Assembly: GCA_002747015.1 (NCBI GenBank)
Contig: NVXI01000007.1
Span: forward strand, 1-56,250
DNA from: Zetaproteobacteria bacterium
GTDB lineage: Bacteria; Pseudomonadota; Alphaproteobacteria; Micavibrionales; Micavibrionaceae
Length of the DNA: 56,250 nucleotides
Direction of reading: 5' to 3'
Shown: in pieces, positions 18,394 to 27,959 of the stretch
Position numbering within the stretch: position 1 is the stretch's first letter
Layout: every line of letters starts with the position of its first letter
Position numbers and translations under genes: made by a program
Notes under the pieces: model-generated
Databases searched by the model: none
The model's input: only the letters and a program-made list of their open reading frames with translations
Told to the model about the DNA's origin: nothing

Positions 18394-21390
18394 CTATGCG
18401 ACCTCCTCTTCACCATCTAAAGCCGCCCACTCTTTAAGGCGCGAGAGATGCTCATAATCATTAAAGCGCGGTGCGTTATTAGTGTCGGGAATGGCGTAAA
18501 ACGGCGTATCCAAGTCCCTAAACACCGCGATCAGGCTTTTCAGCCCGTCCAGAACTGTTTCAATCGTTTCATCCAGATCACCCGTAATCGCCTGTACTTC
18601 GCCCGCTTTGGTGCCTCCGGTTAATTTCCAATACCCCAAATACACCGTATCGCCCTTTGATACAGACTTACGTTCCTCATCCTTTGGCTGTTGCTTAAAC
18701 CCTTTACCTGCAAAACCACCCTGTGCAAGGATTAAAGCCTCCAACGGCAACTGCGGTAAAGCACCGTCTGTCAACGCTCTCTTGGAAAAACTACCGCCCG
18801 TCTTATAATCAATCAACGCATAACCACCATGCATCCGATCAACGCGGTCTGCCGTGCCATATAAATTGAATGCTTGCCCATCAACATCAATATCAATGTT
18901 GCCCTTAATCTCGCTCTCCAGAAACTTCGCATCGTGTCGCCAGTCTTTTTCATGTGCAACAAACCATGCAGCAATCTTTAAAAATCGTGGCCACCAATAA
19001 TGCATAAGGTCAGGCGTATCCATAGACTCAGCCAAAACCTCGCGCGCAATATCAATCAAGCCCTCTTCCGCATCATCAGGGAGTTCTAGCGGATAGAGCG
19101 CAGTGAAACGCTCCAGAATTTCATGTAATATTGTTCCGCGTAAGGCCGCATCATTATCCTGTATCAAGGGTCGCATCTTACGCAACCGCAACACATAATG
19201 CATATAAATAGCATAGGGGTCTTTCATCCAGACATCAATCTTCGTAACCGAAGCACCGGAAGGGCGCGTCGATAATGGCGGCCTTGGCTCGGGACGCTCA
19301 TAGGGGTGGAAACTATCATGCTCATCCAGTGCCTTTGCCCAATCCAAATATGGCGCATCAGACAATTCCCCAATATGACGGTCACAGCTTTGCAGCAGCG
19401 TATCCAGCCGATCCAACCAGCGCGCAGGAACCGTCGGGCTGCCACCAACCTTCTCTGATCTGGTCAAAACAACGTTCTTTGCACAAAACCCCTGCACAAA
19501 ATCATGAGCAGCAATCCCGACAGACTGATCACTGCCCGGTAAACCGAACTCATGACGCATCGGGCGCGACATCCACGGATCATGGCCTGCATCAGGCGGC
19601 CATGTTCCTTCGTTCAAACCACCAAGGATCACAAGATCGGCATCACTAAGGCGTGCCTCCAACTGACCGAGGATCAAAAGGCGCGGATGCACACCATAGG
19701 CGGAGCGTACCGTCACCGCACGCATTAACGCCGCCAATATCTTGGTATATTCCGCGAAACTCACATCATCAATCAGCTCCGCCTGCCCCGACAGCTCGGT
19801 CAGGAATAAAGCCGCACTTTGCCCGACATCACCGCGCCAAAGAATTTCCGCACCTGATTTTTCCTGCGTGGTGGCCAAAGCCTCCAACACTTTGATATGT
19901 GCTTTTAATATATCGGCAAAATTCTGTGCTTCGCTCTGACGAGCATAATAACCAAGCGGTTTTAGTGCAGCATAAAACGCCTCAACAAAGAATAACAGCT
20001 CATCACACTCTTCCTTTTGTGCAATTTTATCGCGCAGCATTTCATACGAAGCAAACAAATACCCCTGCCGCAAGAACTGCGTTTCCAACATAGTGATCAT
20101 CGCATTATAACGCGTATCATCCTGCCCGAACATGCAATAGGACATCTTCAACAGAGACAACAACGCAATCACATCAAAGCCACCTTGCGACACCTCCATG
20201 CTCAAAGTGATGAATTTCCCCAATCGGCTCTCAACCAAGTTCTGCCCCGCCGAGTCATCCACCTCTATATTCCAGCGACGGCACAGCGCACTTACGCGGC
20301 GGGCAAGCGCGCGGTCCGGCGTCACCAGAGCAGTAATATTTGTTTTATGCTGCAACGATTCACGCATCATTAGCGCGATAAGCGCGGCCTCCTCTTGCTG
20401 CGTATTACAGGGGAAATATTGCAACCCTTCCAACATCGGCGCAACATCATGATTTTTCGAGAATTCTTTCCACCGCACGGTTACTTGAGCAGGTAACATC
20501 ATTTCCGAGGCCAAGCGATTCCGCCGTAAAGCATCCTCATGGTCAGGGTCGCTCATATCCTCTATATCGGATTTCTGCGCGCCAATGCGTTCCAGTAAGG
20601 TTTTAAAGCCGTGTTGCGGATGGCTTTCGCCGATATGGCTCCATGCCTCGTCATCCAACTCCATATCCAGACCGGGCAAGACCACCTGCCCTGTCGGCAT
20701 CTGCGCAATCACACCAAGCAAACGCCCCGCCGCCGGAATAGAACCCGTAGAACCCGCGGCAATCACAGGATAATCAGGCGGGGTTTCCTGCCAATGGCTG
20801 GCCAGAGCTTGCAGTAACAAATTCCGACGCTCCGCAACATCAATCACGTTGTACTCTGCCAAGATGGCGGGCCAGTTCTCGCTGATAATTTTCAGGAAAT
20901 TCAAGGTAATCTGCCAGTGAGAAGCAAATTCATCAGGCACAATCTTATGCAGCTCGGAGAATGACAGCTCCTCCACCACCACTTGATCGATAAACTTGGC
21001 CAACGCCCCCGCCAAAGCCAACGCATGATCCGGCCCCTGTACAAAACCAGGGACAGAGCGAATAAGTTTCGCCAGCAACAATTGGCGCTTCAGCGGCGCA
21101 ATGGCACTGGGGATATCCAGAAACCCTTGCGAATTCCCGAACATCATCAAGGATAAGTCTTCCTCATCCACATCCCCCAACGGCGTGAGTTGCGGCAATA
21201 AAAGAGGCTTACCTTCGTTAATGCTCAAAAATGTTTCACGTAAAATACGGCAAGCACGGCGCGTCGGCAACAGAACTTTATACTGCGTTAGACGCTCCGG
21301 TTGATCCGCCGTCACTTGCAATAAATGCTGCGCTAATATCTTTGAGAAAGGCAGCCCAGCCTTGATATTATAGATTTTATGCTGCGCCAT
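18394..21390 (-). CDS. addB: AddB nuclease subunit
   Basis: Second subunit of AddAB. About 998 residues from ATG 21390 (MAQHKIYNIKAG), which has AGGGTG upstream and overlaps the end of the murU-like gene by 14 bases; the longer frame to 21468 is less likely. The N-terminal helicase-like half has the alphaproteobacterial AddB segment LVILGGLNEGTWPPD, and the C-terminal nuclease has GTADRVD and ALIDYKTGG, giving the PD-(D/E)XK residues. Walker A is degenerate, as expected for this subunit. Confidence 0.95.
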   Translation of the reverse strand: MAQHKIYNIKAGLPFSKILAQHLLQVTADQPERLTQYKVLLPTRRACRILRETFLSINEGKPLLLPQLTPLGDVDEEDLSLMMFGNSQGFLDIPSAIAPLKRQLLLAKLIRSVPGFVQGPDHALALAGALAKFIDQVVVEELSFSELHKIVPDEFASHWQITLNFLKIISENWPAILAEYNVIDVAERRNLLLQALASHWQETPPDYPVIAAGSTGSIPAAGRLLGVIAQMPTGQVVLPGLDMELDDEAWSHIGESHPQHGFKTLLERIGAQKSDIEDMSDPDHEDALRRNRLASEMMLPAQVTVRWKEFSKNHDVAPMLEGLQYFPCNTQQEEAALIALMMRESLQHKTNITALVTPDRALARRVSALCRRWNIEVDDSAGQNLVESRLGKFITLSMEVSQGGFDVIALLSLLKMSYCMFGQDDTRYNAMITMLETQFLRQGYLFASYEMLRDKIAQKEECDELLFFVEAFYAALKPLGYYARQSEAQNFADILKAHIKVLEALATTQEKSGAEILWRGDVGQSAALFLTELSGQAELIDDVSFAEYTKILAALMRAVTVRSAYGVHPRLLILGQLEARLSDADLVILGGLNEGTWPPDAGHDPWMSRPMRHEFGLPGSDQSVGIAAHDFVQGFCAKNVVLTRSEKVGGSPTVPARWLDRLDTLLQSCDRHIGELSDAPYLDWAKALDEHDSFHPYERPEPRPPLSTRPSGASVTKIDVWMKDPYAIYMHYVLRLRKMRPLIQDNDAALRGTILHEILERFTALYPLELPDDAEEGLIDIAREVLAESMDTPDLMHYWWPRFLKIAAWFVAHEKDWRHDAKFLESEIKGNIDIDVDGQAFNLYGTADRVDRMHGGYALIDYKTGGSFSKRALTDGALPQLPLEALILAQGGFAGKGFKQQPKDEERKSVSKGDTVYLGYWKLTGGTKAGEVQAITGDLDETIETVLDGLKSLIAVFRDLDTPFYAIPDTNNAPRFNDYEHLSRLKEWAALDGEEEVA

Positions 21391-22135
21391 TTTCACCCTG
21401 TTTTTTAAAGTGAGCATCCACAGTTTCCAGATCTTTGGGCGTGCTGATATGGTGCCAATCGCCATCATGCTCTAACGCATGGAAACGTCCCTGTGCCTCA
21501 CAAGCATCCATAATCTGCAAAAACGAAAAATCATGCCCGTCAATATCATGATAAAGTCGCGGGCTGTTCAAACGGATATTCGTCCACATATAAGCACCGC
21601 TTTTATCCATAGAACGGCGCACTAAGCCATTCTCCAGCAAATCATAATCCCCGACCCCTGATGTTAACCGCATCTGATCCACGGGCTGCATCAAGGTTAT
21701 AATATCCATCGTCTCAGCGTCCCAATGCCGCGCCAGCCTTTCCAATGCAGACATCGCCCCATCACTCCACAGCGCATCCCCTGCAATCACATAGAACGGT
21801 TCATCCTTAAAGTAATGCAGCGCATTCTTAACTCCACCGCCTGTTTCCAATATTTCAGGCTCAAACGAGAAATGGATCACTATTTCAGGGTGTTCTACCA
21901 TGTAAGCCTTCAAATGCGTTTCCAGCACATCAGCCAGATAATGCAAATTTACAACAACCTCACACACACCAACCGCGCGCAACTTATCAAGTGAACGCCA
22001 GATCAAGCTGCGCCCTGCGATTTTAACCATAGGCTTAGGTGCATGATCCGTATAAGGACGCATCCGCGTACCAAACCCCGCCGCCAGAATGAAGGCTCTC
22101 TTCGGTATATTGGTGGTCATATTAAGCTCAGTCAT
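21377..22135 (-). CDS. murU: MurU-like nucleotidyltransferase
   Basis: Sugar-phosphate nucleotidyltransferase of 252 residues with the signature AAGFGTRMRPYTDHAPKPM and a GGGVKNAL segment. In this genomic position (between tsaE and addB) relatives are usually assigned to N-acetylmuramate-1-phosphate uridylyltransferase of the cell-wall recycling pathway. The kinase AmgK that normally sits between tsaE and murU is missing: this gene overlaps the tsaE end by 8 bases. The substrate is therefore an inference from context. Confidence 0.72.
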   Translation of the reverse strand: MTELNMTTNIPKRAFILAAGFGTRMRPYTDHAPKPMVKIAGRSLIWRSLDKLRAVGVCEVVVNLHYLADVLETHLKAYMVEHPEIVIHFSFEPEILETGGGVKNALHYFKDEPFYVIAGDALWSDGAMSALERLARHWDAETMDIITLMQPVDQMRLTSGVGDYDLLENGLVRRSMDKSGAYMWTNIRLNSPRLYHDIDGHDFSFLQIMDACEAQGRFHALEHDGDWHHISTPKDLETVDAHFKKQGENGAA

Positions 22136-22556
22136 GACGCACCACCTCTATTGTTCGGGCATTCGAATCGCTAGATACAGGCGATAATGTCACATCAATA
22201 TAAGATTCAGGGCGTAAATGACCCAACCTATCCGGCCATTCAATCAAGAGAACACCGTCAATCAAGGCCTCTTCCCAGCCCAGCTCATAAACCTCCGACA
22301 CATCGGATAGGCGATACAGATCAAAGTGCCATAACGTGCCGATATCTGCGTCATATGTCTGCACCAGCGTAAAAGTTGGGCTTGGCACTTCCAAATTATC
22401 CACCCCGCATAGGCTGCGAATCACCGCGCGGCTAAACACGCTCTTACCCATGCCAAGATCACCATGCAGCAAAACCACGTCACGCGGTGCAAGGCTTTGG
22501 GAAAACGTACGGGCAAACTCTATCGTTTCCTGCTCGGAATTGGTTTCAATCGTCAT
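22128..22556 (-). CDS. tsaE: tRNA threonylcarbamoyladenosine ATPase subunit
   Basis: ATPase that works with TsaB and TsaD in making t6A at position 37 of ANN-decoding tRNAs. The P-loop GDLGMGKS is at residues 32-39 counted from ATG 22556, and PSPTFTLVQ and HFDLYRL follow as in the family. The longer frame to 22625 is unlikely because it would run into the divergent gene at 22617. Length 142 residues is typical. It lies directly downstream of divL on the same strand, separated by the small opposite-strand gene. Confidence 0.93.
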   Translation of the reverse strand: MTIETNSEQETIEFARTFSQSLAPRDVVLLHGDLGMGKSVFSRAVIRSLCGVDNLEVPSPTFTLVQTYDADIGTLWHFDLYRLSDVSEVYELGWEEALIDGVLLIEWPDRLGHLRPESYIDVTLSPVSSDSNARTIEVVRHD

Positions 22557-22616
22557 AATGCATTTATAAGGTAGAACGTGCTTGGTGAAAAGGATGCTCT
22601 GCGTTAAAATGCGTGC

Positions 22617-23030
22617 ATGAAGCATTTATATCCCGCATTCCTGATATTTTTTTTACACGCCGCACCTGCCATCGCGCAAGAAATCACACCACAACCCATA
22701 TGCTTCACCATCCGTAACGAAGCCCCATACAGAGTTTATGGCGATGTAACAACCAATTATTACACGACCCCCGATGGCACAAAAGCACGCCACACTGGAA
22801 CATTCCGCCTGCAAAAATCCGGTGCGCTCCATGAGAAAAAAGGTCATCCACTGGATATCACCGAGTTTTGTTCTTCTGGCCCATTTTATCCAGGCAGACA
22901 ACTGGAAATCACCCTACGCACGTTTGTGCCTGTATTCTCCTGTAAAACCAGCATCGAAGTTGGAGAGATCGTCATAAAAAGCCAGCGCAAAAAAGAAGGC
23001 GGGGTCAGAACATGGGCGGTCTGTTATTAA
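22617..23030 (+). CDS. Small secreted four-cysteine protein
   Basis: I do not recognise a named family. The 137-residue protein has a clear Sec signal peptide (MKHLYPAFLIFFLHAAPAIA, cleavage before Q21). The mature part of about 117 residues contains four cysteines (PICF, EFCSS, FSCKT and the C-terminal AVCY), enough for two disulfides, and looks beta-rich. It is read against its neighbours, inside the divL-tsaE-murU-addB run, and ends 8 bases before the divL stop. Likely periplasmic or envelope-attached. Confidence 0.72.
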   Translation: MKHLYPAFLIFFLHAAPAIAQEITPQPICFTIRNEAPYRVYGDVTTNYYTTPDGTKARHTGTFRLQKSGALHEKKGHPLDITEFCSSGPFYPGRQLEITLRTFVPVFSCKTSIEVGEIVIKSQRKKEGGVRTWAVCY

Positions 23031-23038
23031 ATCACGAT

Positions 23039-25354
23039 CTAAGCCTGTGATTTCGGCAACAGCAAGGTCACCGTTGTCCCCTCGCCCAGAACAGAATCAA
23101 GGTCAAATGCGCCGCCATGCAACGTCACAATATTCTGTACCAGAGTAAGGCCAAGACCCGCGCCACGGCTGTCCTGTTGTGCGCTATCAACACGTTCAAA
23201 AGGCTGTAAGACCCGTTTATGATCTTCTGGCGCGATACCCGCACCATTATCTTTAACACTGATTTTTATGTCATCACCACGCCGTACTGCACATAATTCT
23301 ATACGCCCACCCGCATCGGTATGCACAATTGAATTACGCACCAAATTGATAATACCTTGTTTCATACGCGAAACATCGATTTCCGCCTGACCAATATTGG
23401 CAGGGCACGCCAAAGACACCTCAATTTTTTCCTTACGCGCCCAATCCTCAACCAATTCCATGACACTTTCCATCATCGCCTTGATCGAGGTCTTTTCGAT
23501 ATCCAGATCCATCTGCCCTGCCTCAATCGTAGAGAGGTCAAGAATGTCATTAATCAAACTCAAGAGGCTTTCACTTGCGCCATGAATATCACGCGTATAT
23601 TCCTTCTGCTTGTCATTTAATGACCCGAAGAACTCCTGCGCCAACATCTCGTTAAACCCCATAATCGCATTCAACGGTGTCCGCAATTGATAAGATACGT
23701 TGGCAAGGAAGTCGAGTTTGAGCTGCTCTGCTTCTTCCAGTGCCGCATTCTTTTCACGCAGTGCATTTTCAACACGAACCGTGTCGGTAACATCCGTATA
23801 AGTAACCAAAACACCGCCATCAGGCAGAGGAACCGTGGAGTAATCCACCAATGTTCCGTCCGTACGCGCCAGCCGCCCCTCATTCATGGATCGATCCAAT
23901 GCAAGAGAAATTAGCGTTCCACGAATCTCATCCCATGCCTCTTTTTTAAAGAACTTCGAAGACTTTTCAATGATTTGCGTCACATGTGGTTCACCCTCGA
24001 ATGCTTCTGGGTCAAGAGACCACAGCCGACCAAAAGATGGATTCCATAATTTCAAACGCCCGTCACCACCATACACTGCGACAGCCTCTGCCAGATTATC
24101 TAGCGTCTCTTTTTGAACCGCGATCAGAGTATTATAAGATGATTCAAGCTCTAACCTACTCGTCACATCTTCAAACGTCATCATCAGACCGCCCAATTTA
24201 TGCGGTACAACAAACATACGCACAGCCGACCCATCAGGCAAATAAAGCATCGTTTCATACGGGTCAATTAACCCTGTAAACATATCCACCCAGCTTTTCT
24301 TAAATACTCTGAAATCGGCTTGTTCGGGTAAGCGCCGCGTTTCACGCAACTTCTCCATAATTTCACTTAAAGATGGGCACGTATTCAACCAACCATCTTC
24401 CAAGCCCCATAACTGTGCAAAGGCCGAGTTATAAAACTCCAGCCTCTGATCCGCATCATAAATCCCGATTGCAGAACGCAACTGTTCCAGCAAAGCGCGG
24501 TTAGCAGAACGATTATCCTTCGCCTCATCCAAAATACGCTCCTCCTCGGTTAGGTCTTCTGCCATACCAACGGTTATTTGACGCGCTTTTAACGGAATTT
24601 CAGAGATTTTGATCCAAAGACGATTACCATTGAGAACCTCATGCATTTTTGTAATTTGCACACTGCCCTTTCCCAATGCCAACCGCGCCAGATCCGCGCC
24701 AAACAGGCAATCCTTTTCACTGGGTTTTCTTTTACGGGAAGCAGAGATAATTTCCTTTTGCTGTGCAATAATTTTACTGGGGGGCACACCGACAGCCTTT
24801 GCATAGGCGACATTACACCATGTTATGCGTTGCTGCTGATCTCTGATCCAAACAGGGTGCGGCAGCGCATCCAAAGATTCTTGCAACCGATCAACATCGG
24901 CGCGCAACAAATCCTGTTCCTCCATCAAAGTATCACTCGCGGTTTTCAAAGCGCTAATATCCTCTAACCACAAAATATAAAAATGATCCGCCCCAGTTAA
25001 GTCCTCACCACATGTGCCTGATATTTTAAAAGTTTTGGTTTCCGCGCGATTTTGCACATTCATCGTAAAAGGAATACGGTCTTCCCGCAAACGGTTAAAC
25101 AACCCCTCTAACGAAGCAGAATCCTCGGGCGATAAGATATTTTGTATATCCGTAAAGTTATCAATGGTCGATAAACCCAGCGCATCACAGAAACCTTGGC
25201 TATAAACCACGCTCTCATCCTGCGCCCAGCCGCAATATTCACCAGGCACAGCCGATAAGAAAGCCTCCAACCGCGCCTTTTCCGCACGTAAACGTGCATT
25301 GCCACCAAATAACGCCATAAATAAAAATCCTGATATTCTGCTCTTAAGTGTCAC
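23039..25354 (-). CDS. divL: DivL-type PAS sensor pseudokinase
   Basis: 771-residue multi-PAS protein with HisKA and HATPase domains. The phospho-acceptor position of the H-box is tyrosine, not histidine: NVSYQLRTPL with Tyr555, codon at 23692-23690. This is the hallmark of DivL, which in Caulobacter (769 residues, Tyr550) binds phosphorylated DivK and controls the CckA-ChpT-CtrA cell-cycle pathway. About four PAS-like units fill residues 30-530; the ATPase domain has NLVRNSIVHT, DNGAGI and GAGLGL. Position next to tsaE also matches divL loci. The N-terminus has a weak hydrophobic stretch only. CckA, DivK and CtrA are not in the window. Confidence 0.85.
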   Translation of the reverse strand: MTLKSRISGFLFMALFGGNARLRAEKARLEAFLSAVPGEYCGWAQDESVVYSQGFCDALGLSTIDNFTDIQNILSPEDSASLEGLFNRLREDRIPFTMNVQNRAETKTFKISGTCGEDLTGADHFYILWLEDISALKTASDTLMEEQDLLRADVDRLQESLDALPHPVWIRDQQQRITWCNVAYAKAVGVPPSKIIAQQKEIISASRKRKPSEKDCLFGADLARLALGKGSVQITKMHEVLNGNRLWIKISEIPLKARQITVGMAEDLTEEERILDEAKDNRSANRALLEQLRSAIGIYDADQRLEFYNSAFAQLWGLEDGWLNTCPSLSEIMEKLRETRRLPEQADFRVFKKSWVDMFTGLIDPYETMLYLPDGSAVRMFVVPHKLGGLMMTFEDVTSRLELESSYNTLIAVQKETLDNLAEAVAVYGGDGRLKLWNPSFGRLWSLDPEAFEGEPHVTQIIEKSSKFFKKEAWDEIRGTLISLALDRSMNEGRLARTDGTLVDYSTVPLPDGGVLVTYTDVTDTVRVENALREKNAALEEAEQLKLDFLANVSYQLRTPLNAIMGFNEMLAQEFFGSLNDKQKEYTRDIHGASESLLSLINDILDLSTIEAGQMDLDIEKTSIKAMMESVMELVEDWARKEKIEVSLACPANIGQAEIDVSRMKQGIINLVRNSIVHTDAGGRIELCAVRRGDDIKISVKDNGAGIAPEDHKRVLQPFERVDSAQQDSRGAGLGLTLVQNIVTLHGGAFDLDSVLGEGTTVTLLLPKSQA

Positions 25355-25842
25355 ACATTATATGATTCTGGTGCGAAACACATCAAAAGACAAGAGGGAA
25401 AATTTACAAAACAAGCATTTTCCTTGCCAGTTATCAACGACCACTGCCTGCTCTGCTACCTATACCAGAAGACTTACATCCTCAAACGACAGCACTAATT
25501 CCCGAGCATATTTATCTGAGAAAATAAAGAACCGTAATACCCTTTGCATAAATAGGATTTATATCCTATAATACACATATATACGCCACAATTTCACCAA
25601 AACAACTTCCCAAACAGAAAACGGTAACCATTTGATAAATAAAGATAAATAATTTCCTTAAAATTAAATTATACAAACAAACTATAAAGAAAATGGCCGA
25701 ACAACAGCTCGACCATTTCAATTCTATTTTCTACACCTTAGGCGAAGTAGGTTTAAGTGTGGCTAGGCAAATAAGGCGAAGCGTATAATCTTATACGTAA
25801 GCTGCAATTTAACGACGTCCACAATTAAACAAACGAAGCCTA
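25355..25842. other. divL-ahcY intergenic region
   Basis: 488 bases without a convincing gene; a plus-strand frame at 25299-25571 looks like chance. The divL promoter should lie in the left part but I cannot fix it. Visible structures: a palindrome TAGGAT-TTAT-ATCCTA at 25553-25568; a weaker dyad AAATGG/CCATTT at 25691-25718; and a long dyad element at 25751-25830, described separately. The right edge holds the ahcY terminator. Confidence 0.6.
25751..25830. repeat. Intergenic dyad element, copy 1
   Basis: 80-base imperfect palindrome. Outer arms GTTTAAGTGTGG (25751-25762) and CCACAATTAAAC (25819-25830) pair at 11 of 12 positions, and the centre CGTATAA-TC-TTATACG (25782-25797) is a perfect 7-base dyad. 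A second element of the same design lies at 27960-28033. It probably forms a long hairpin or cruciform downstream of ahcY. Confidence 0.6.
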
Positions 25843-25861
25843 TTAATAACGGTAGGCTTCG
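25834..25861 (-). terminator. Hairpin at the end of ahcY
   Basis: Perfect 9-base arms CGAAGCCTA and TAGGCTTCG with a 10-base loop that contains the ahcY stop codon. On the minus strand it is followed by a loose T-rich stretch (GTTTGTTT), so it may terminate ahcY transcription. Confidence 0.55.
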
Positions 25862-27153
25862 CCTTTGAACGGACCTTTAACTGGAACATCAATATAATCC
25901 GCTTGTTCTTGAGACAAGACAGTCAACTTCGCACCAACTTTTTCAAGGTGAAGTGCGGCAACTTTTTCATCCAGATGCTTCGGAAGAACATAAACTTTGT
26001 TCTCGTAATTATCAGCATTTTTCCAAAGCTCAATCTGTGCCAAAGTTTGGTTTGTGAAAGAGGCACTCATCACGAAAGATGGATGACCTGTTGCACAACC
26101 AAGGTTAACCAAACGCCCTTCAGCCAGCAGAATAATACGCTTACCGCTTGGGAATTCAATTTCATCAACTTGTGGCTTGATATTCGTCCATTTCATGTTG
26201 CGTGTCGGTTCAACCTGAATTTCGTTATCAAAGTGACCAATGTTACAAACAATCGCACGATCTTTCATCTCACGCATGTGATCCACAGTAATGATGTCTT
26301 TGTTCCCTGTTGTTGTTACAAAGATATCCGCACGTGGGCATGCATCTTCCATTGTCACAACTTCATAGCCGTCCATTGCCGCTTGCAACGCACAAATCGG
26401 ATCAATTTCGGAAACCATAACACGTACACCCTGTGAAGACAGCGATTGTGCAGAGCCTTTACCAACATCACCATAACCACATACCATAGCGACTTTACCA
26501 GCCAACATAACGTCAGTCGCGCGGCGAATCGCATCAACAAGTGATTCGCGACAACCATATTTATTGTCGAATTTAGACTTTGTCACAGAGTCGTTTACAT
26601 TGATTGCAGGCACTTTCAGGCTTCCGTCTTCTTCCATTTTCTTCAGGAATAGAACGCCGGTTGTTGTTTCCTCGGAAACGCCTTTAACCTCGGCCATCAG
26701 CTCCGGATAATCTTTATGCATGATCGCTGTCAAATCGCCGCCATCATCCAAAATCATGTTTGGAGCCCAACCATCGGGACCTTTAATCGTTTGATGAATA
26801 CACCATTCACCCTCTTCTTCTGTTTGGCCTTTCCATGCGAACACAGGAACGCCAGCGGCTGCAACGGCTGCGGCGGCTTCATCTTGCGTTGAGAAGATGT
26901 TACATGAGCTCCAACGCACTGTCGCGCCCAGGGCTGTCAATGTTTCGATAAGAACGGCTGTTTGTACGGTCATATGAAGGCAACCAACAATGCGCGCACC
27001 CGCCAAAGGCTGCTCGTCTTTATATTCTTCGCGCGTGGACATCAGCCCTGGCATTTCATCCTGTGCAAGGTCGATTTGCAGACGCCCTGCTGCTGCTAAA
27101 CTAATATCTTTAACCTTGTAATCTTGTTCTACGGCTTGTGGTGCTGCTGACAT
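25843..27153 (-). CDS. ahcY: Adenosylhomocysteinase
   Basis: NAD-dependent hydrolase that splits S-adenosylhomocysteine into homocysteine and adenosine, relieving product inhibition of methyltransferases. The 436-residue protein has the NAD-binding [10 protein letters not shown] and the C-terminal [10 protein letters not shown] that closes family members. AGGAGA lies 6 bases before ATG 27153, confirming the start. The leader contains a small hairpin CTGTAT-CAAAA-ATACAG, but I could not match it to a known SAH or SAM riboswitch. Confidence 0.96.
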   Translation of the reverse strand: MSAAPQAVEQDYKVKDISLAAAGRLQIDLAQDEMPGLMSTREEYKDEQPLAGARIVGCLHMTVQTAVLIETLTALGATVRWSSCNIFSTQDEAAAAVAAAGVPVFAWKGQTEEEGEWCIHQTIKGPDGWAPNMILDDGGDLTAIMHKDYPELMAEVKGVSEETTTGVLFLKKMEEDGSLKVPAINVNDSVTKSKFDNKYGCRESLVDAIRRATDVMLAGKVAMVCGYGDVGKGSAQSLSSQGVRVMVSEIDPICALQAAMDGYEVVTMEDACPRADIFVTTTGNKDIITVDHMREMKDRAIVCNIGHFDNEIQVEPTRNMKWTNIKPQVDEIEFPSGKRIILLAEGRLVNLGCATGHPSFVMSASFTNQTLAQIELWKNADNYENKVYVLPKHLDEKVAALHLEKVGAKLTVLSQEQADYIDVPVKGPFKGEAYRY

Positions 27154-27256
27154 TTAAGTGTCTCCTATAATAAAATTCTTTGCTTTTGCTGTATTTTTGA
27201 TACAGTTTGAAGACTTAAGCATTTTTTATTTCAAAAACCAATGGTAATATTGCGTT

Positions 27257-27727
27257 ATGAGCATAAATTTTAATGAATCAAGCAAAGACAAGCCTTCAGC
27301 CCCTACATCAAAGGATCTGAAACCAGGCGAAGATGCACTGGATAGAGAGAAGAGAACAGGTGAACGCACACGCTTTATTCATAAGCCTAACCCGCTTGTT
27401 GAACGCTCCTACCAGATTTTTGAATATGATTTCAAGAAAAGCGATTATAATCATGTTGGTGACTATGTTTTAATCCAAAAAGATGAGCCTCAGGACATCA
27501 CCGAAAAAAAGATAATGAATCTAATGACTCTTCTGAATGGAAAAGATGATTTGATCGACCTTTCAAACTTGACAAATACCAGACTCTTATATAGTATTAT
27601 TCCTGAAGCACAGGCAGGCAACCAGACAAAGATAGTCCTTAAGGATTACGATGGCTCCGGTGTTTCCAAAGAAAATGCAATATTTACAATAAGAAAGGGT
27701 GTTTTATATGACAAATTTAAGCGATAA
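27257..27727 (+). CDS. Unrecognised 156-residue protein
   Basis: I do not recognise this protein. It is hydrophilic and charged, with no signal peptide, membrane segment or cysteine. The first 45 residues are low in hydrophobics and rich in Lys, Asp and Pro, probably disordered; residues 50-156 look like a small mixed alpha/beta domain. It is divergent from ahcY. Its end overlaps the next small gene by 20 bases, so the two are probably translated together and share the terminator at 27884. Confidence 0.6.
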   Translation: MSINFNESSKDKPSAPTSKDLKPGEDALDREKRTGERTRFIHKPNPLVERSYQIFEYDFKKSDYNHVGDYVLIQKDEPQDITEKKIMNLMTLLNGKDDLIDLSNLTNTRLLYSIIPEAQAGNQTKIVLKDYDGSGVSKENAIFTIRKGVLYDKFKR

Positions 27728-27860
27728 TTTTGGAGGAAAGGCTTCGGGTCTTCCAAGTTTTGAGATTCAAGGACTATTTGGTCAGCACGCCGATGCTTCC
27801 AATGGATACAATCCTGATCAAAATGTATCTTTTGATAGTACGCTAGATAACACTCTATAG
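27708..27860 (+). CDS. Unrecognised 50-residue protein
   Basis: Small frame starting at ATG 27708, preceded by AAAGGGTG at 27695-27702, and ending at TAG 27858. The peptide is polar and Gly/Asn/Asp/Ser-rich (NFGGKASGLPSFEIQGLFG, then HADASNGYNPDQN), with no membrane helix. The overlap with the preceding gene, the good ribosome binding site and the terminator after it argue that it is real. Function unknown. Confidence 0.5.
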   Translation: MTNLSDNFGGKASGLPSFEIQGLFGQHADASNGYNPDQNVSFDSTLDNTL

Positions 27861-27883
27861 AGTGATATCCACATAAAGTTTAT

Positions 27884-27913
27884 AAAACGATCCAAAATTT
27901 GGATCGTTTTTTT
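27884..27913 (+). terminator. Rho-independent terminator of the two-gene unit
   Basis: Perfect palindrome with arms AAAACGATCCAAA and TTTGGATCGTTTT continued by T to position 27913. It lies 24 bases after the stop of the 50-residue gene. Confidence 0.9.
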
Positions 27914-27959
27914 ATGCCTCACACACACCTCCAGTGACACACAAACACTATAGTGATTT

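Noticed and set aside
18394..25354. Large opposite-strand frames inside addA, addB and divL
   Set aside because: They are shadows of the real genes, with many His, Arg and Pro residues and no family matches.
25299..25571. 90-residue plus-strand open frame in the divL-ahcY gap
   Set aside because: It begins inside divL, has no ribosome binding site and an unlikely amino-acid composition.
27154..27256. SAH or SAM riboswitch in front of ahcY
   Set aside because: Only a small CTGTAT/ATACAG hairpin is visible; conserved riboswitch core motifs were not found.
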